A stretch of 54,280 nt of DNA from contig JAKTTS010000042.1 in NCBI GenBank assembly GCA_030560485.1, forward strand, positions 1-54,280. The letters run 5' to 3'. Each line of letters starts with the position of its first letter. Position 1 is the first letter of the stretch. A program made the translations under genes and the position numbers. The notes under the pieces were generated by a model. It saw only the letters and a list, made by a program, of their open reading frames with translations, made no database searches and was not told where the DNA came from. Origin of the DNA: Ascoidea tarda (nom. inval.) (lineage: Eukaryota > Ascomycota > Saccharomycetes > Ascoideales > Ascoideaceae). Below are positions 1 to 10,699 of this stretch, one piece after another.

Positions 1-55
<55 letters not shown>
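1..55. repeat. (TTA)n trinucleotide microsatellite
   Basis: Perfect TTA/ATT repeat from the window edge. It lies inside the partial minus-strand frame, where it reads as poly-Asn. Confidence 0.95.
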
Positions 56-326
56 CGTCATCAGTATCGATTGATATTATACCATAGTGTTGGAAAAAAT
101 TCAATTTTTCATTGATTTTATTTGGATTATTTAAATCTAGTTTTTGAAAAGTTTGGATTAAATTGTGAATGTTCCAGTTGAATTGGTAAATTAATAACTC
201 AGCTTCAAAGAAATTAATTTTCAAACAGTTTTTCAAGCTATTTAGGATTGAATTAATTTCAAGGATCAAATGTGATTTCTTTAGATAGTAGTAAAGATAA
301 TGGTTTTTGTTTTCTGAATTTGGCAT
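1..326 (-). CDS. Unidentified protein, N-terminal part (cut by window edge)
   Basis: An open frame runs from an ATG at 326 to the left edge without a stop (108 complete codons). The start reads MPNSENKNHYLYYYLKKSH, followed by a Leu/Ile/Asn-rich, probably helical stretch, then an acidic DTDDD and a poly-Asn tract encoded by the TTA/ATT repeat at 1-55. The codons are AT-ending as in neighbouring genes, and poly-Asn is common in this genome, so I take it as a real 5' end rather than chance. A TATA-like run (about 482-496) lies upstream on the same side. I do not recognise the family. The rest of the protein lies outside the window. Confidence 0.6.
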
Positions 327-1485
327 GGCAAGATTGTTATGTGATCATAAGAACGATACTATCAATCTTTGTAGTTGAAATATGAATATGAATATGAATG
401 AAAAAAATATGAATGAATTGTCAATGGAACCAAAAAGAAAGAAAGAAAAGTGTAGAGTGTAGAGAAGATGAAGCTGATTGTTATATATATTATATTTAAA
501 ACATTGTGTTTATTTTTTATTGGTGTTATTTTTATAGTGTCTTCATAATATTTTCATGGTGTTTTCATAAAATTGAGTGTGAAAATGTCATTTTAATATA
601 TTTCAATATACTGAAAAAGGAAGAAGCGTAGAAAATGTGAAATATTAACTAGAATGACAAAGTAATTTTGTTTTGGTTTAAAATTTGAAACAAATTAGCA
701 TAAACAGTAAAAATAGCAAATAATAAATAGAGAAAATTAAGAAGTTGAGTGAGAAAACAGTAATAAAGTGTAAATAGCTATTATATTTCCTAAAATTTAC
801 AGATAATTTTAACACTTATTAATACTCGTTAGTACTCGTTAGTCCTATTCAGTGTTAATTAAGTTACAAGTTATAGGTTGTAAGGTGAAGGAAGTGAGAT
901 TTGATGATTGAAAAGTGGGAAAGTGAAAAAGTGTTTAAGAAAAACAATCTAAAGTTAAATTGAAAGGCGCATTGACATGAAAAAGGGGATCAATAAGAAA
1001 CAGTAAAAGCAGCCAAATAGGTAAAGCAATTGGTTGGTTATTTTGGTGATTGGTTATTGAGTAAGAATAGGAAAATTGTCTACTTTGGGTACTGGAAGGG
1101 CAACAAGAACAATTTCAAGTAATTTGGCGAAGATACAAAAGTTATTGCAATGAACCAAATATTTTGAAGGAGAGGTTTGATCAGGAATTGAGATGTTTAC
1201 AGGTATGCTATAGAGCGAAGCAGGAAGTTTTATTAGAAGCGATGAAAGTAGGTAATAGGTAGAGTGGAGGGAAATAAGCGAATAAATACAACTACAAAAT
1301 TCTATAAAATAGCTTGAATAAGAAAATAAATGAGAATATATTCAGTTTGAATGAAAAGCCTTGGATTCGGGGCGAATTAAAGAGAGTACATTGTGCAGGT
1401 TATTATATGTTACAAGAAATTATAAAACTATTTTATATTCTTGTATTCTTGTATTCTTGTATTCTTGTATTTTTGTATTTTTGTA
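327..1485. other. Intergenic region, no gene seen
   Basis: AT-rich spacer between the 5' end of the edge gene and the 3' end of PHO86, both on the minus strand. Only short chance frames are present. A minus-strand TACTAAC with a TTTTAG downstream occurs near 830-795, but I found no matching donor. A short run of TATTCTTG-type repeats (about 1435-1485) abuts the PHO86 stop. Confidence 0.6.
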
Positions 1486-2457
1486 CTAATTTGAGGATAT
1501 TTCATTGAGATTGATTGATAGTTGATAATTATCGTTTGAAATTTTATAAAAAGAGCCCAAGAAAGTTGGCAAGTAATTTTTTTTGATTAGTTTGAATTGT
1601 TTCTTCAAAAGAGATTGTTTAATGACTTTACAGAAGGAGTATACACTGATGTCTAATATTAAATTCTTTTTCAATGTAATCTCGTTGACATTATGTTTAT
1701 TCTTTAAGATGTGCTTGTTGTAGAGGTTGGTTAAAGTTAAAGATCTCTCAATTGCCCAGGAGATCAAATCATCGTACAAACCAATGTCTTTATAAACTTT
1801 TCGAACGTTCAAACCCATTATTTTGACAACAAATTGGTCAGAATCAGGGACCTGAGTATAAGGGTTTAAGATAATGATAGCGATGGGGACGTTTCTGTAG
1901 ATAAAGAGTTTAACATTTTGACAATTTTGCAATAGTAATTGGTCCTCATCAGATAAATTTCCATACGACGATGTTTTTTCATTTAGCGAAATTAAATTAT
2001 TCAAATTGATATTAGTGAACAATTTGCTAGCGTTGTTCAAAGCTAATCTTTTAGACACATTTTTAAAATAATTGTTATAATTTTTAAGAAAAATCAAGAA
2101 CGTTGAAAGGATTAACAATAGAAAATAGGCTATATTGAATAGGTTGGTATTTGAATTTAACAAAATCGATTTTTTGATACCAATTATTTGATAATTATCC
2201 TTTATAAGATAATATATATAGGAAATGGATAACAAATTTAGAACAAGAAGGTTTTTGAGATTCCAGATGACCAAATTGTTCGAGATGGATTGCGATTGAC
2301 TGTAATAATCGAGTACTAAATTCAATGAAGGAGCGGAATAAACTGGAGATAAATAGGTCGAGATTAAATCAGGAGGTTGATTTTCGTCCAAGGGCTGAGA
2401 GATATCGATGTCGTTGTTGTCCAATTCGAGGGGAGATACATTCAAAGGAGTTTTCAT
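1486..2457 (-). CDS. PHO86: Pho86-like ER membrane protein (phosphate transporter exit factor)
   Basis: 323 aa from an ATG at 2457. In S. cerevisiae Pho86 (about 311 aa) is an ER-resident packaging factor needed for Pho84 to leave the ER. Seen here: a PPDL-x-PVYSAPSLNLV N-terminus, two hydrophobic segments at about 68-85 and 107-124, and a C-terminal soluble part with NVPIAII and GLNVRKVYKDIGLYDDL, which matches my memory of the Pho86 C-terminal region. Length and topology also fit. A CACGTG lies 169 bp upstream, as expected for a Pho4 target. In-frame stop TGA just upstream of the ATG (2464-2466) supports this start. The call rests on remembered family sequence, not a search. Confidence 0.8.
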   Translation of the reverse strand: MKTPLNVSPLELDNNDIDISQPLDENQPPDLISTYLSPVYSAPSLNLVLDYYSQSQSISNNLVIWNLKNLLVLNLLSISYIYYLIKDNYQIIGIKKSILLNSNTNLFNIAYFLLLILSTFLIFLKNYNNYFKNVSKRLALNNASKLFTNINLNNLISLNEKTSSYGNLSDEDQLLLQNCQNVKLFIYRNVPIAIIILNPYTQVPDSDQFVVKIMGLNVRKVYKDIGLYDDLISWAIERSLTLTNLYNKHILKNKHNVNEITLKKNLILDISVYSFCKVIKQSLLKKQFKLIKKNYLPTFLGSFYKISNDNYQLSINLNEISSN

Positions 2458-2625
2458 AGTGGGTCAGAATACAGCTGCTATCAGTCCAAGCCCAAGTCCA
2501 AATATAAGTATGAGAATGAATGGAAGCACGAATGAGAATATAGATATAACAGCAAAGGAATCAGTGACCGATAGGCATCTTTTACCTGAAAGTAGCTGAA
2601 TAAAGCAGTGGAAAGTCCCAGACAA

Positions 2626-2631
2626 CACGTG
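2626..2631. promoter_or_regulatory. CACGTG E-box upstream of PHO86
   Basis: CACGTG core, reading GCACGTGT on the minus strand, 169 bp before the PHO86 start. Pho4 and Cbf1 both bind this core. In S. cerevisiae PHO86 is phosphate-regulated through Pho4, so a Pho4 site is the simplest reading, though Cbf1 cannot be excluded. Confidence 0.55.
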
Positions 2632-3269
2632 CCTCCAGACATTGCATTGTTGATCCGAGTCTGCCGGGCTTGGTGCTCCTATTGTTCCTATTGTTGTCTC
2701 CTTTACGTCTGCTGTGTCGCTATTACCACGGCTGCCGGAAACAGCACTGGTTCTGCTGCCAACCCTCGTCCTGTCACGTCTGCTTCTCCTGCTTCTCCTG
2801 CCTATCGCAGACCAAGCAGTGGCTGGCTGCGGTGTGTGCAGCTCGGTGCGGCTGTCACGGGACCGCAAGTCTGGGCGTCTCGATGCGGTAATAACAACCG
2901 GATGGCAGGGTTGGAAGGTTTTGCCCAATCAAGCAGTTCAATGAGCCCGCTGCCAGCTGGGAACAGTTTTTCATAGCTGTTCACTCAAAGAAAGAAGGAT
3001 CTGATTTTTTTTTAACTCAATTTTAGCATAAAACCCTCACTTGTTTTGATTCCTTCTTTTTTCTGTTTACCTTTTGCCTTAATGGATACGCTATCGCTGC
3101 TTTTCTGCTGATAGTGAAATAATATTCAATTAAATTTTCAGCAATAATTCTGTGGCTTTCAAATTGTCCTTTGCATAAGGTGAAAAATTCGGGAACGTTT
3201 TAATTGCACCTTCCCCCAGCCCTGATTTGCCATGCTGGGTGCTGGATGACAAAACTTAACGGCTCGATA

Positions 3270-3894
3270 GATAACAGCTGAGCTATACCAAGAAACAAAA
3301 AGTCTTATTTGCTCTATTCCCCTATCTATTCAAGATTATGTCTTTAGCAATGTGACTGCAGTCTGCTGACACACATACACTGCTTATCTAATACAGCTGG
3401 TCAAAACGGGATTTGTTCTGGCTGGCATTCCAGCTAGACAAATGGCTATTTAATAAAATTATGTAATACTGCTTTTTAAAGTGATTATTCGCTCTCTTTT
3501 TAATTTTTTTCCAAAATTCCAAGCACTTTTTAGTAACAAAGTCGTAAAAGTTCTTTAGCAAGAACACCAATTGATACCACTTTGACTGATAAGAACTGAA
3601 ACTCTAACTGCTTGGAATATGAGATGTATTGAACTTTATATTATTTTATTTTTTTACTCTAAATCCTATTAGCTTTCCATGAGATGCTCGCAGCTGATAG
3701 GCTCCTACGCTGCACCTAACTTACCATCACTGTTTAACTTATCTATGCCAAGCCCCTACTGCGTTGAAGCTGAACAAACATGCAAGCGCTGCAAATCGCA
3801 GTCGACCAATGGGAACCTGTGTTGCGTTTCTTTCCCTTAGCACCAATACCTTTTGTCCTGTTAACACAGGGTCTAGGACCTGGCTTTGCTTATC
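3270..3894. promoter_or_regulatory. Cluster of GATA-factor sites upstream of MEP
   Basis: CTTATC (GATAAG on the other strand) occurs at 3383-3388, 3738-3743 and 3889-3894, and GATAA at 3270-3274. Gln3/Gat1-type activators bind GATAAG and drive nitrogen-catabolite-sensitive genes such as MEP2 in yeast. Several sites in one promoter of an ammonium transporter support that regulation; it is still inference, since single GATAA words are common in AT-rich DNA. Confidence 0.55.
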
Positions 3895-4042
3895 TGACAC
3901 CAATCTAGAATGAATGCAGGCATTGATTGAACCCTTTTGCTATTGTTATTTCCGATTTTTGCTGAAAGAACTAAAATTATTAAAACCACTAACGCTATTA
4001 TAATATCTGATTTTCACTATTTTTTGTAATATTCAAAATTGG

Positions 4043-4052
4043 TATATATAAG
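4043..4052 (+). promoter_or_regulatory. TATA box of the MEP gene
   Basis: TATATATAAG about 160 bp upstream of the start codon, followed by a T/C-rich leader typical of highly expressed yeast promoters. Confidence 0.65.
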
Positions 4053-4210
4053 ATCAGATTCTTCATTTATTTTTCTTTTTGCATCTTCTTTTTATTTTTA
4101 TTCTTATTTCGTATCAGCTTTTTCATTTTTCTGTCTATTGCTCTTCGGTGATCTATTCAAACATACTGTAAATCATTAATCATCCTTTATAGGAATATTA
4201 CACTTTCAAA

Positions 4211-5671
4211 ATGACTTACCAAAATAGTGCATTTGCTTCGGCGGTGCTACTCAGACAAAAAAGAGCACTCGAAAACTTGGAAGAGGCTACTTCTACCTTT
4301 GTCGCTGCTGATATGGCTTATGTTATGATATGTACAGTTGCTGTTTTTATAATTACCCCGGCAATTGGTTTATTCTATGGTGGAATGATTAGAAGAAAGT
4401 CAGTCATCCAGTTATTAACTCAAACTTATTTAGTCACATCAGTAATCACAATCCAGTGGTATCTTATGGGTTATTCCTTAGCTTGTTCAACTACTTCTAC
4501 AAATGAATTTATTGGAAATTTCAGAATGGGCGCTTTATCAAACGTTGATGAGGGTCCTCTCTTTGAAGATGGCTCAATTCCTTCCATCATTTACTTTACC
4601 TTTTCTTGTTTTTTCCCTATCGCAACTGTACAAATTTTCTTGGGTGCAATCGCTGAAAGAGGTAGACTATTACCTTCTCTAGTCCTAGCGTTCCTCTGGG
4701 CTACTATCGTTTACTGTCCATTAGCTTACTGGGCTTGGAGTGGTAACGGTTGGTTATACAAATTAGGTGAATTGGATTTTGCCGGTGGTGGTCCAGTCCA
4801 TATTGCCTCTGGTGTTGCCTCTTTGTCTTACTCTTTCTTTTTAGGTAGAAGAAAAGAATGGAAAGATGGTTCAAAGGCAATCCCACACTTGAAACCTCAC
4901 TCTCCTGTCACCACAATGATTGGTGTTTCTCTCATTTGGATGGCCTGGTTATGTTTTAATTCCGGTACTTTAATCTCTGTAAACTTAAGAACAGGTTACA
5001 TTATGGCTAATACCCAAATTGCTGCTGCTTTTGCTTGTTTAACCTTCACTGTCACAGATTTCTTAATTACCGGCAAATGGTCTCTTATGGCTGCTTGTGA
5101 TGGTGCCATTGCAGGTTTGGTCGCCATTACTCCATGTTGTGGTTTCGTTACCACCTGGGGTGCTGCCATCACTGCTATTGTTACTGCTCTTTCTTGTCGT
5201 TTGACTTATGGTGTTAACAAATGGTTACGTATCGATGATGTTACCTACTCATTCAACTTACATGGTATTGGTGGTATGGTCGGAAGTATTGTTGGTTGTG
5301 GTTTGTTAGCTTCTCCAAATATTACTGCTTTAGATGGCGCCAGTTCAATTGCTGGTGGTTGGATCTGGCATCACTGGGAACAAATGGGTTATCAAATCGC
5401 CGGTATTTGTGCTATCACTGCCTACACTTTCTGTGTCACTTATATCCTTTGTTTTGGTATCGATAAAATTCCAGGTTTGAAAATGAGAGCTTCGGAAGAA
5501 GCAGAAGAAATGGGTATGGACTTGTACGAAATGGCTGAAACTGTTGATGAGTTCGTTGGTACCACTTCTGGTTACTACAATCCTGGTAACGTTGAATACT
5601 TTAGCGGTAGCAACAGCACTAATGAACCAGAAAATAAAAGTACTTCAAAGGTTGAATCAAAAGATGTTTAA
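4211..5671 (+). CDS. MEP2: Ammonium transporter, Amt/Mep family (Mep2-type)
   Basis: 486 aa plasma-membrane ammonium permease with about 11 membrane segments from residue 32 to 416. Family landmarks: GLFYGGMIRRK near 53, DFAGGGPVHIASG at 189-201, and NLHGIGGMVGSIVG at 349-362. Both pore histidines are present (His197 and His351). In yeast, Mep1/Mep3-type paralogues carry Glu at the first position while Mep2 keeps both His, so this copy is Mep2-type; Mep2 also senses ammonium for filamentous growth. The charged, Ser/Asn-rich C-terminal tail (about 425-486) is the cytoplasmic regulatory end. No in-frame CTG was noticed. GATA sites upstream suggest nitrogen control. The family call is secure; the exact paralogue is inferred from the twin His. 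Confidence 0.96.
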   Translation: MTYQNSAFASAVLLRQKRALENLEEATSTFVAADMAYVMICTVAVFIITPAIGLFYGGMIRRKSVIQLLTQTYLVTSVITIQWYLMGYSLACSTTSTNEFIGNFRMGALSNVDEGPLFEDGSIPSIIYFTFSCFFPIATVQIFLGAIAERGRLLPSLVLAFLWATIVYCPLAYWAWSGNGWLYKLGELDFAGGGPVHIASGVASLSYSFFLGRRKEWKDGSKAIPHLKPHSPVTTMIGVSLIWMAWLCFNSGTLISVNLRTGYIMANTQIAAAFACLTFTVTDFLITGKWSLMAACDGAIAGLVAITPCCGFVTTWGAAITAIVTALSCRLTYGVNKWLRIDDVTYSFNLHGIGGMVGSIVGCGLLASPNITALDGASSIAGGWIWHHWEQMGYQIAGICAITAYTFCVTYILCFGIDKIPGLKMRASEEAEEMGMDLYEMAETVDEFVGTTSGYYNPGNVEYFSGSNSTNEPENKSTSKVESKDV

Positions 5672-6582
5672 AAACTTATTTTTTTTAACATCTAAACTTT
5701 AGTCTGGTTTCATTGCTGTTTTTTTTATATCTTTTACTCTCACTCCTGTTATATTATTTACCCATTTTGAAAAGCTTTTTAATTCTTTATTAATTTATTG
5801 ATTAACTATCAATCAAGTTTTTTTAAGGTCTCTCAATTTTATTACTTTATTTCTTTTCTTTTATCTTATTGTCTTATTTTATTTTATTCTATTAATATAA
5901 TTTTCTTCTATCGTTTTCATCTTAATCACCTCTAGCTCTCAGTATCGAAAGAAATAAAACATTGCATCAATAACATACCTTATTTGGTAATACTTTGTTT
6001 CAAAAGTATCCCTTTTTTTACCAAACACCAAATAAATTTTAAAATAAACTTGAAGCTTTTTAATTTATTCTTTAAAATTATTTTCAACGATACTTCCAGT
6101 TTAAACCTGACTCTCAAAATTTTGATCCCTTAATAATTATTCTGATATAAAGCCAAAAAACTAGCATTCAAAATCCAACATCCAACCAAAAAGTCAATGG
6201 ATGGTTTTTAAGATACCACTCGGATGGAACGCGTTTTCATTGGACGGCTCGTGTGCTTCAAATAATTACATTCAGAAGATTGATATCTTAGAAATCTTGA
6301 CCTGTATAAAATAGAATTGCAGAAAGTAACGGGACATTAAGAGGTTTCTTTTTACATCCGTTGTCTGTTTGTGCAAGGCCCATCACGGTTCTCTGATAAA
6401 GTGCAGCGGACTCTGACGGATCTGACAATTGTTCGAAAAACACTTCTCAAGTCCAGAACTCGATTTTGGATTCAGGAAAGTTTCCAGTTAGCTTTAAACT
6501 GTTCAGGGCATTGCCTTATTCAATTTACACAACGAATGGTAATTAATTGTATTATGGTCAAATTCATAATTGTCCAAATAAA
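5672..6582. other. Intergenic region between MEP and the F-box/LRR remnant
   Basis: T-rich 3' flank of MEP, then AT-rich DNA. A GTATAAAATA at about 6303 could be the old TATA box of the downstream broken gene. No supported ORF. Confidence 0.5.
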
Positions 6583-8339
6583 ATGAAAGCTGTACCATCC
6601 CAGAAACTTTTTAATGATATAGTTCCTCTTGAGTTGGTCAATATGGTATTCACTCAATTACCAATGGATAAATTGTGGTTATTCAGTCTATCAGATTCTA
6701 TTTCAATAAAAATCTCAGCACTATCATTATTATTCGAACTTATTAGAACACTTGGTGTTCTCAATCCTCCTCAAGAAGCATCTTTTAACATTTCTCCCTC
6801 AGATCTGCACCTGTTTAAGTTTCAGTTACTAAGCTTTTGTCCATATTTAGTTTTCTGTTTTGAAAACTCGAAGGAAATGGATGGTTTTGATATACTAGTC
6901 CAATTGCTATCAGACAATTCAAACAAAATAAATAGATTCGAAGTTTTTGATAATGTAATTACTTCATATTATGACGGGGTTTTAAACAATATTGAAAAGA
7001 TTAGAAAGTTGATATTGAATAATTCACACTATTTGAAGGGAATTGAAATTTGCACTGTGCATCCATACTTAGATCAATTATTAGATATCTTTAATGATTC
7101 TACCAGCCCTTCTTAATGTGTGAGCTGAAATGATCCATCAGACCTGCCACCGGGTTATATTAAATCTCGTATTTCAAGAAGTATAAAAATAGGTTGTCTT
7201 GATGTTCATGATCCAAATGAAACTAATTGTATTTATTCTGATGATTTAAATGATCACTTTTATGAGAACGTTTTTGGAATACATAGACTAGTGATTCTTG
7301 GGGTATTAGATTCTATAAAATTTCAAAATATTACAATTTGGATAATATTGACATAAAAGTTTTGGGTACATTTGAGATTGTTGATAGTCAAGCCATTGCA
7401 TTTAGAAATTTTGACGAGTTAACAAACTTAAAACGATTAAGAATATCAAACACAAAAACCCGCAAAATAGAACATTTAGACAAATTGAAAAATTTAGTAT
7501 ATTTGAACTTATCTTCTAATTGGGATATAGAGAAGATTGAAATTTTAGATAGCTTGTCAAACCTAAAAACCTTAATATTATCAGGGACAAGAATCAGAAA
7601 AATTGAAAATTTAGACACATCGATTAAATTAAAGTATTTGGATTTGTCAGAAAATCGGGAAATTGAGAAGATTGAAAATTTAGATAAATTAACAAATCTG
7701 AAAAAACTATTGTTAATAAAGACGGGTATCAAAAAGATTGAAAATTTAAATAAATCAATCAGTCTTGAGTATTTGAATCTATCATACATCTGCTTTGATA
7801 AACTAGAAAATTTAAACAAACTAACAAATCTAAAAACACTAGAATTATCAAATTCAAAAATTGGGGTGCTTGATTTTGATGGGATATTTCTGAATCGAGA
7901 TCATCAAAATATTGTGAAGATTGAAAATTTGAATAAGTTAACAAACTTGGGGAATTTATCATTATATTGGGTACCGATTAAAACAATAGAGAATTTAGAC
8001 GGATTGTTTAACTTGAAGACATTGACCTTGTCTCATAATATTATTGATAAAATTCAAAATTTGTCACATCTGGTCTCTTTAGTTGAATTAAACTTGCTGA
8101 GGAATAAAATTTACAATGTTAAAAATATATTGAAACTAAAAAATTTTCAAATTATTAATTTGAAAAAAAAAAAAATTTGTAAAGCGAACGAAATAGAAAA
8201 AACCATAGAGCTGGAACAAATATCATTTGTTCGATCAGATTATATCGGTTCTCAAACATATATAAAATGGTTTAAAAAAATCAGAAGAAGAGTACGCCAG
8301 TTGAAACATCATTTGAAATTCAGAAACAGAAGTTGTTAG
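6583..8339 (+). pseudogene. Broken F-box / leucine-rich-repeat protein gene
   Basis: Starts at ATG 6583 with an F-box-like segment (IVPLELVNMVFTQLPMDKLW), as in SCF substrate receptors. That frame stops at TAA 7114 and again at TGA 7126, yet the same frame then resumes a sensible sequence (DPSDLPPGYIKSRISRS to about 7340). A one-base frame change near 7336 is needed to enter the last 330 codons, which hold about ten LRRs of the LxxLxLSxNxIxKIENL kind (SDS22-like). The LRR frame has no ATG of its own at its start (TTG 7338). No GTATGT donor or TACTAAC branch point was seen that would remove the breaks as introns. I read it as a recently decayed host gene; sequencing error or a two-gene reading is less likely. 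Confidence 0.75.
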
Positions 8340-10699
8340 ATTGATTATTTTGTTTTGTTTATCCATGCCAGTTTTAAAATAAAATGCATTTAGTTGCATT
8401 TTTGACTGTAAGTGAACATATTTATTATTTAAAGTGGGCAATTGTTTAACTTAGAAATCCAATATAGTTGGTAGCTGCAAGAAGCTTATTAGAAAAATTG
8501 TTCAATTAGTTTTCTTCCAGAAGCTACAATGTTCTGCACTTTGATTGGGTTTTGTTTTTTGTGGTGAAGACTTCTCTTAAGTTATATGCTACGAACACAG
8601 CACGACAGAAATTTGGGCTTCTGAAGGACATCAAGAGCATATGAACAGTATTCTCCGTGAGAATTTGGGTTCATGTTGATTTTATTTTAATCAAGTATCT
8701 GTGTTACACCAAGAATATGTTGAGGATTGCAAAAGTTGTTGAATTATTAACATTCTCAGTACTGGTAGTTTTTGGACAGTATTTGCAACAAATGACAAAA
8801 GAGAACTAAGCGCTGGTGTATTGTATCAAGTTAGTGTGCTATTGGAGCTGAATCAGTGCTAACAATATATAACTGAATGTTGTTGACGTTATTCTGAGAG
8901 AAGAGGCATGCTTGAGGAGGTTTAATTTCACTTGCTGGAAGACCTCAGAAAAGCGAGACTCAACCACAAATTGGTCATGACAGTTGTTTCTTGCGGTTTT
9001 ACAATTGACGACATTGAGTTGTGGAGGAACTCGGTCCCATTGGCTCAGATAATGCTACAATTATGTCAATTTCATCCATTAAATCACTAATGGTAATAAT
9101 AATGATAATAGTAATGATAAGGAACGTATTGTCATAGTTTGGACATTATAAATGTCATCCGAATAATAACTACAGGACTGTTGATAATAAATACTTAGTC
9201 AGTGGTTTTATTTATTTTTTTGCGTTTTCATTCTTACTTTTATGTTGTTGTTATTTATTTCTTGAGGTTTTATTAATATTTTATCTCATAAGTCTATCAA
9301 TTATATGAATTAATTTTAGTATTTATAATGAATGATTATTAGAAAGGGTGGTGGGGTAAAGGATCTTATCACTGTTATATTTACAAGATGGAAGACCCTA
9401 GCTATATAAAGTGATAACAATAAAGTTGTTATAATTCATAAATAGATGATAGAGAAAGAAGAATAAAATGGAAATACAGTATTGATATCATAATCATAGG
9501 ATAAAAAAAATTCACCATTAGAATTAAATAGCTGATAATTACTATTCATTTATAAAATTTAAAAAATTTAAAAAACAACAGTAAATTTTATTTCTTTTGT
9601 ACTTAATCTTTATTCAACGGGTTTAATGATGAATATGTGCTATCCAGATAACAGCATTACTACAGATCTCATTATAAAACTATGCTGAATAGAAACAATA
9701 AATCGAGAATTAATGAGATCAAAAACAGAAATGTAATCGCAAAATGACAATAAAACAAGCTTTAAAATAAATTGAATGTATTGAACTGCCAAATTAAGGT
9801 TGAAAATTAAAGCAAGATTAATAGTTTTTCAATCACATCGGCAGTATGAGATTACGTTTTGATTATGTTTTTATGACTTAGTGGTGCTCGTAAGTTCTAG
9901 GTGATATTTGATATGGGGTAAATCGAATATTTGATGGTTTTGGAATTCTACCATAGATTTAATTATTCTAAATGATGTAAATTTTCCAAATTTTCAATTG
10001 CGGTTATTTTTTTATATCCTAAACTTAATTTCTTTTTTGGAAATGTTATTCAAGCTCAAATTCAATATTAATAAGTTAGACATTTGACTTGTTAATGACC
10101 AATATTTCATAGTTTTTTTACACCCAATATTTCTGGAAGATTTGAAATTTTCAATATGATAAACTTCATTTGAAATTTTTTGAGACCCTATTTAGGACAG
10201 TTGAAATTTTAGTTTATGTTGATTTGTCAACACTTTCTATGGGATTTTTATTTTAAAAGATAATGCGACTGGTATTATTGCTGAAAAGTAAAGGGTCCAG
10301 CAAATACTTTATTAAAAAGGGAAAAAAGAAAAAAAACATAAGCAGCCAAGAGAGCTCATCTTGCATGTATCCACATATCAAAGCTTAAGCAAGGGTTTGC
10401 AAAAACTGGAGGTGTGCAAAAAAAAGGGGTTTGTTAAATGAAATTGCCGTGTACACATATGTTGTTTTCAGTATATGCCACAGAAATGGTTTCAAAAAAA
10501 AAGCAAAATATCCACATTATTGGCGTTGAACTTTAATCACGTGATATATATACCCGGGTAACCCTATTTTTCTTTCCCTTTAATCAAAGTGAAAAAAAAA
10601 CAGAAACAGGCGATTGAGAAATTTCTGAAGACTTTGGGGACTTTGGAGATCTGTGACAGCTTGGGTTCACTTAGGTTTTGGTTTTTTATAGCTTAATTC
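8340..10699. other. 2.4-kb region without a recognisable gene
   Basis: No frame longer than chance. The part at about 8500-9070 has somewhat higher GC than its surroundings and may be worn-down coding DNA. On the minus strand it gives a short open stretch (CHDQFVVESRFSEVFQQVK) I cannot assign. The rest is AT-rich up to the NUP192 promoter. Confidence 0.5.
10538..10561 (+). promoter_or_regulatory. CACGTG plus CGGGTAA element, NUP192 promoter
   Basis: CACGTG (10538-10543, within ATCACGTGAT) is followed by TATATATA and CGGGTAA (10555-10561). CGGGTAA is the Reb1 core and CACGTG the Cbf1/Pho4/Tye7 core. Reb1 is a nucleosome-clearing general factor. The CGGGTAA lies 145 bp before the ATG; MRPL32 has the same pair in the same order. 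Confidence 0.6.

Larger units (their letters stand above)
2458..4210. other. Divergent intergenic region PHO86 / MEP
   Basis: A 1.75-kb spacer between the two divergent genes. It holds a GC-rich islet (about 2600-2960) in which several frames stay open on both strands. None has an ATG start, family likeness or yeast-like codon use, so I call no gene. The MEP-proximal half carries GATA sites and a TATA box (listed separately). Confidence 0.6.

Noticed and set aside
780-850. TACTAAC with TTTTAG acceptor on the minus strand
   Set aside because: A 37-codon hydrophobic frame follows, but no donor or first exon was found upstream, so an intron-containing gene cannot be supported.
2464-2928. 154-codon minus frame upstream of and in frame with PHO86, ending in a hydrophobic segment
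   Set aside because: It has no ATG (TTG at its start), composition reflects the GC-rich islet, several overlapping frames are open on both strands, and no family is recognisable. The in-phase relation to PHO86 is a one-in-three chance.
3241-3300. tRNA-like TATAGCTCAGCTG on the minus strand
   Set aside because: A weak A-box likeness only; no B box, no cloverleaf stems downstream.
8870-9070. Possible remnant of a mobile element
   Set aside because: The minus-strand peptide stretch resembles no transposase, integrase or reverse transcriptase motif I know, and no terminal repeats were seen.
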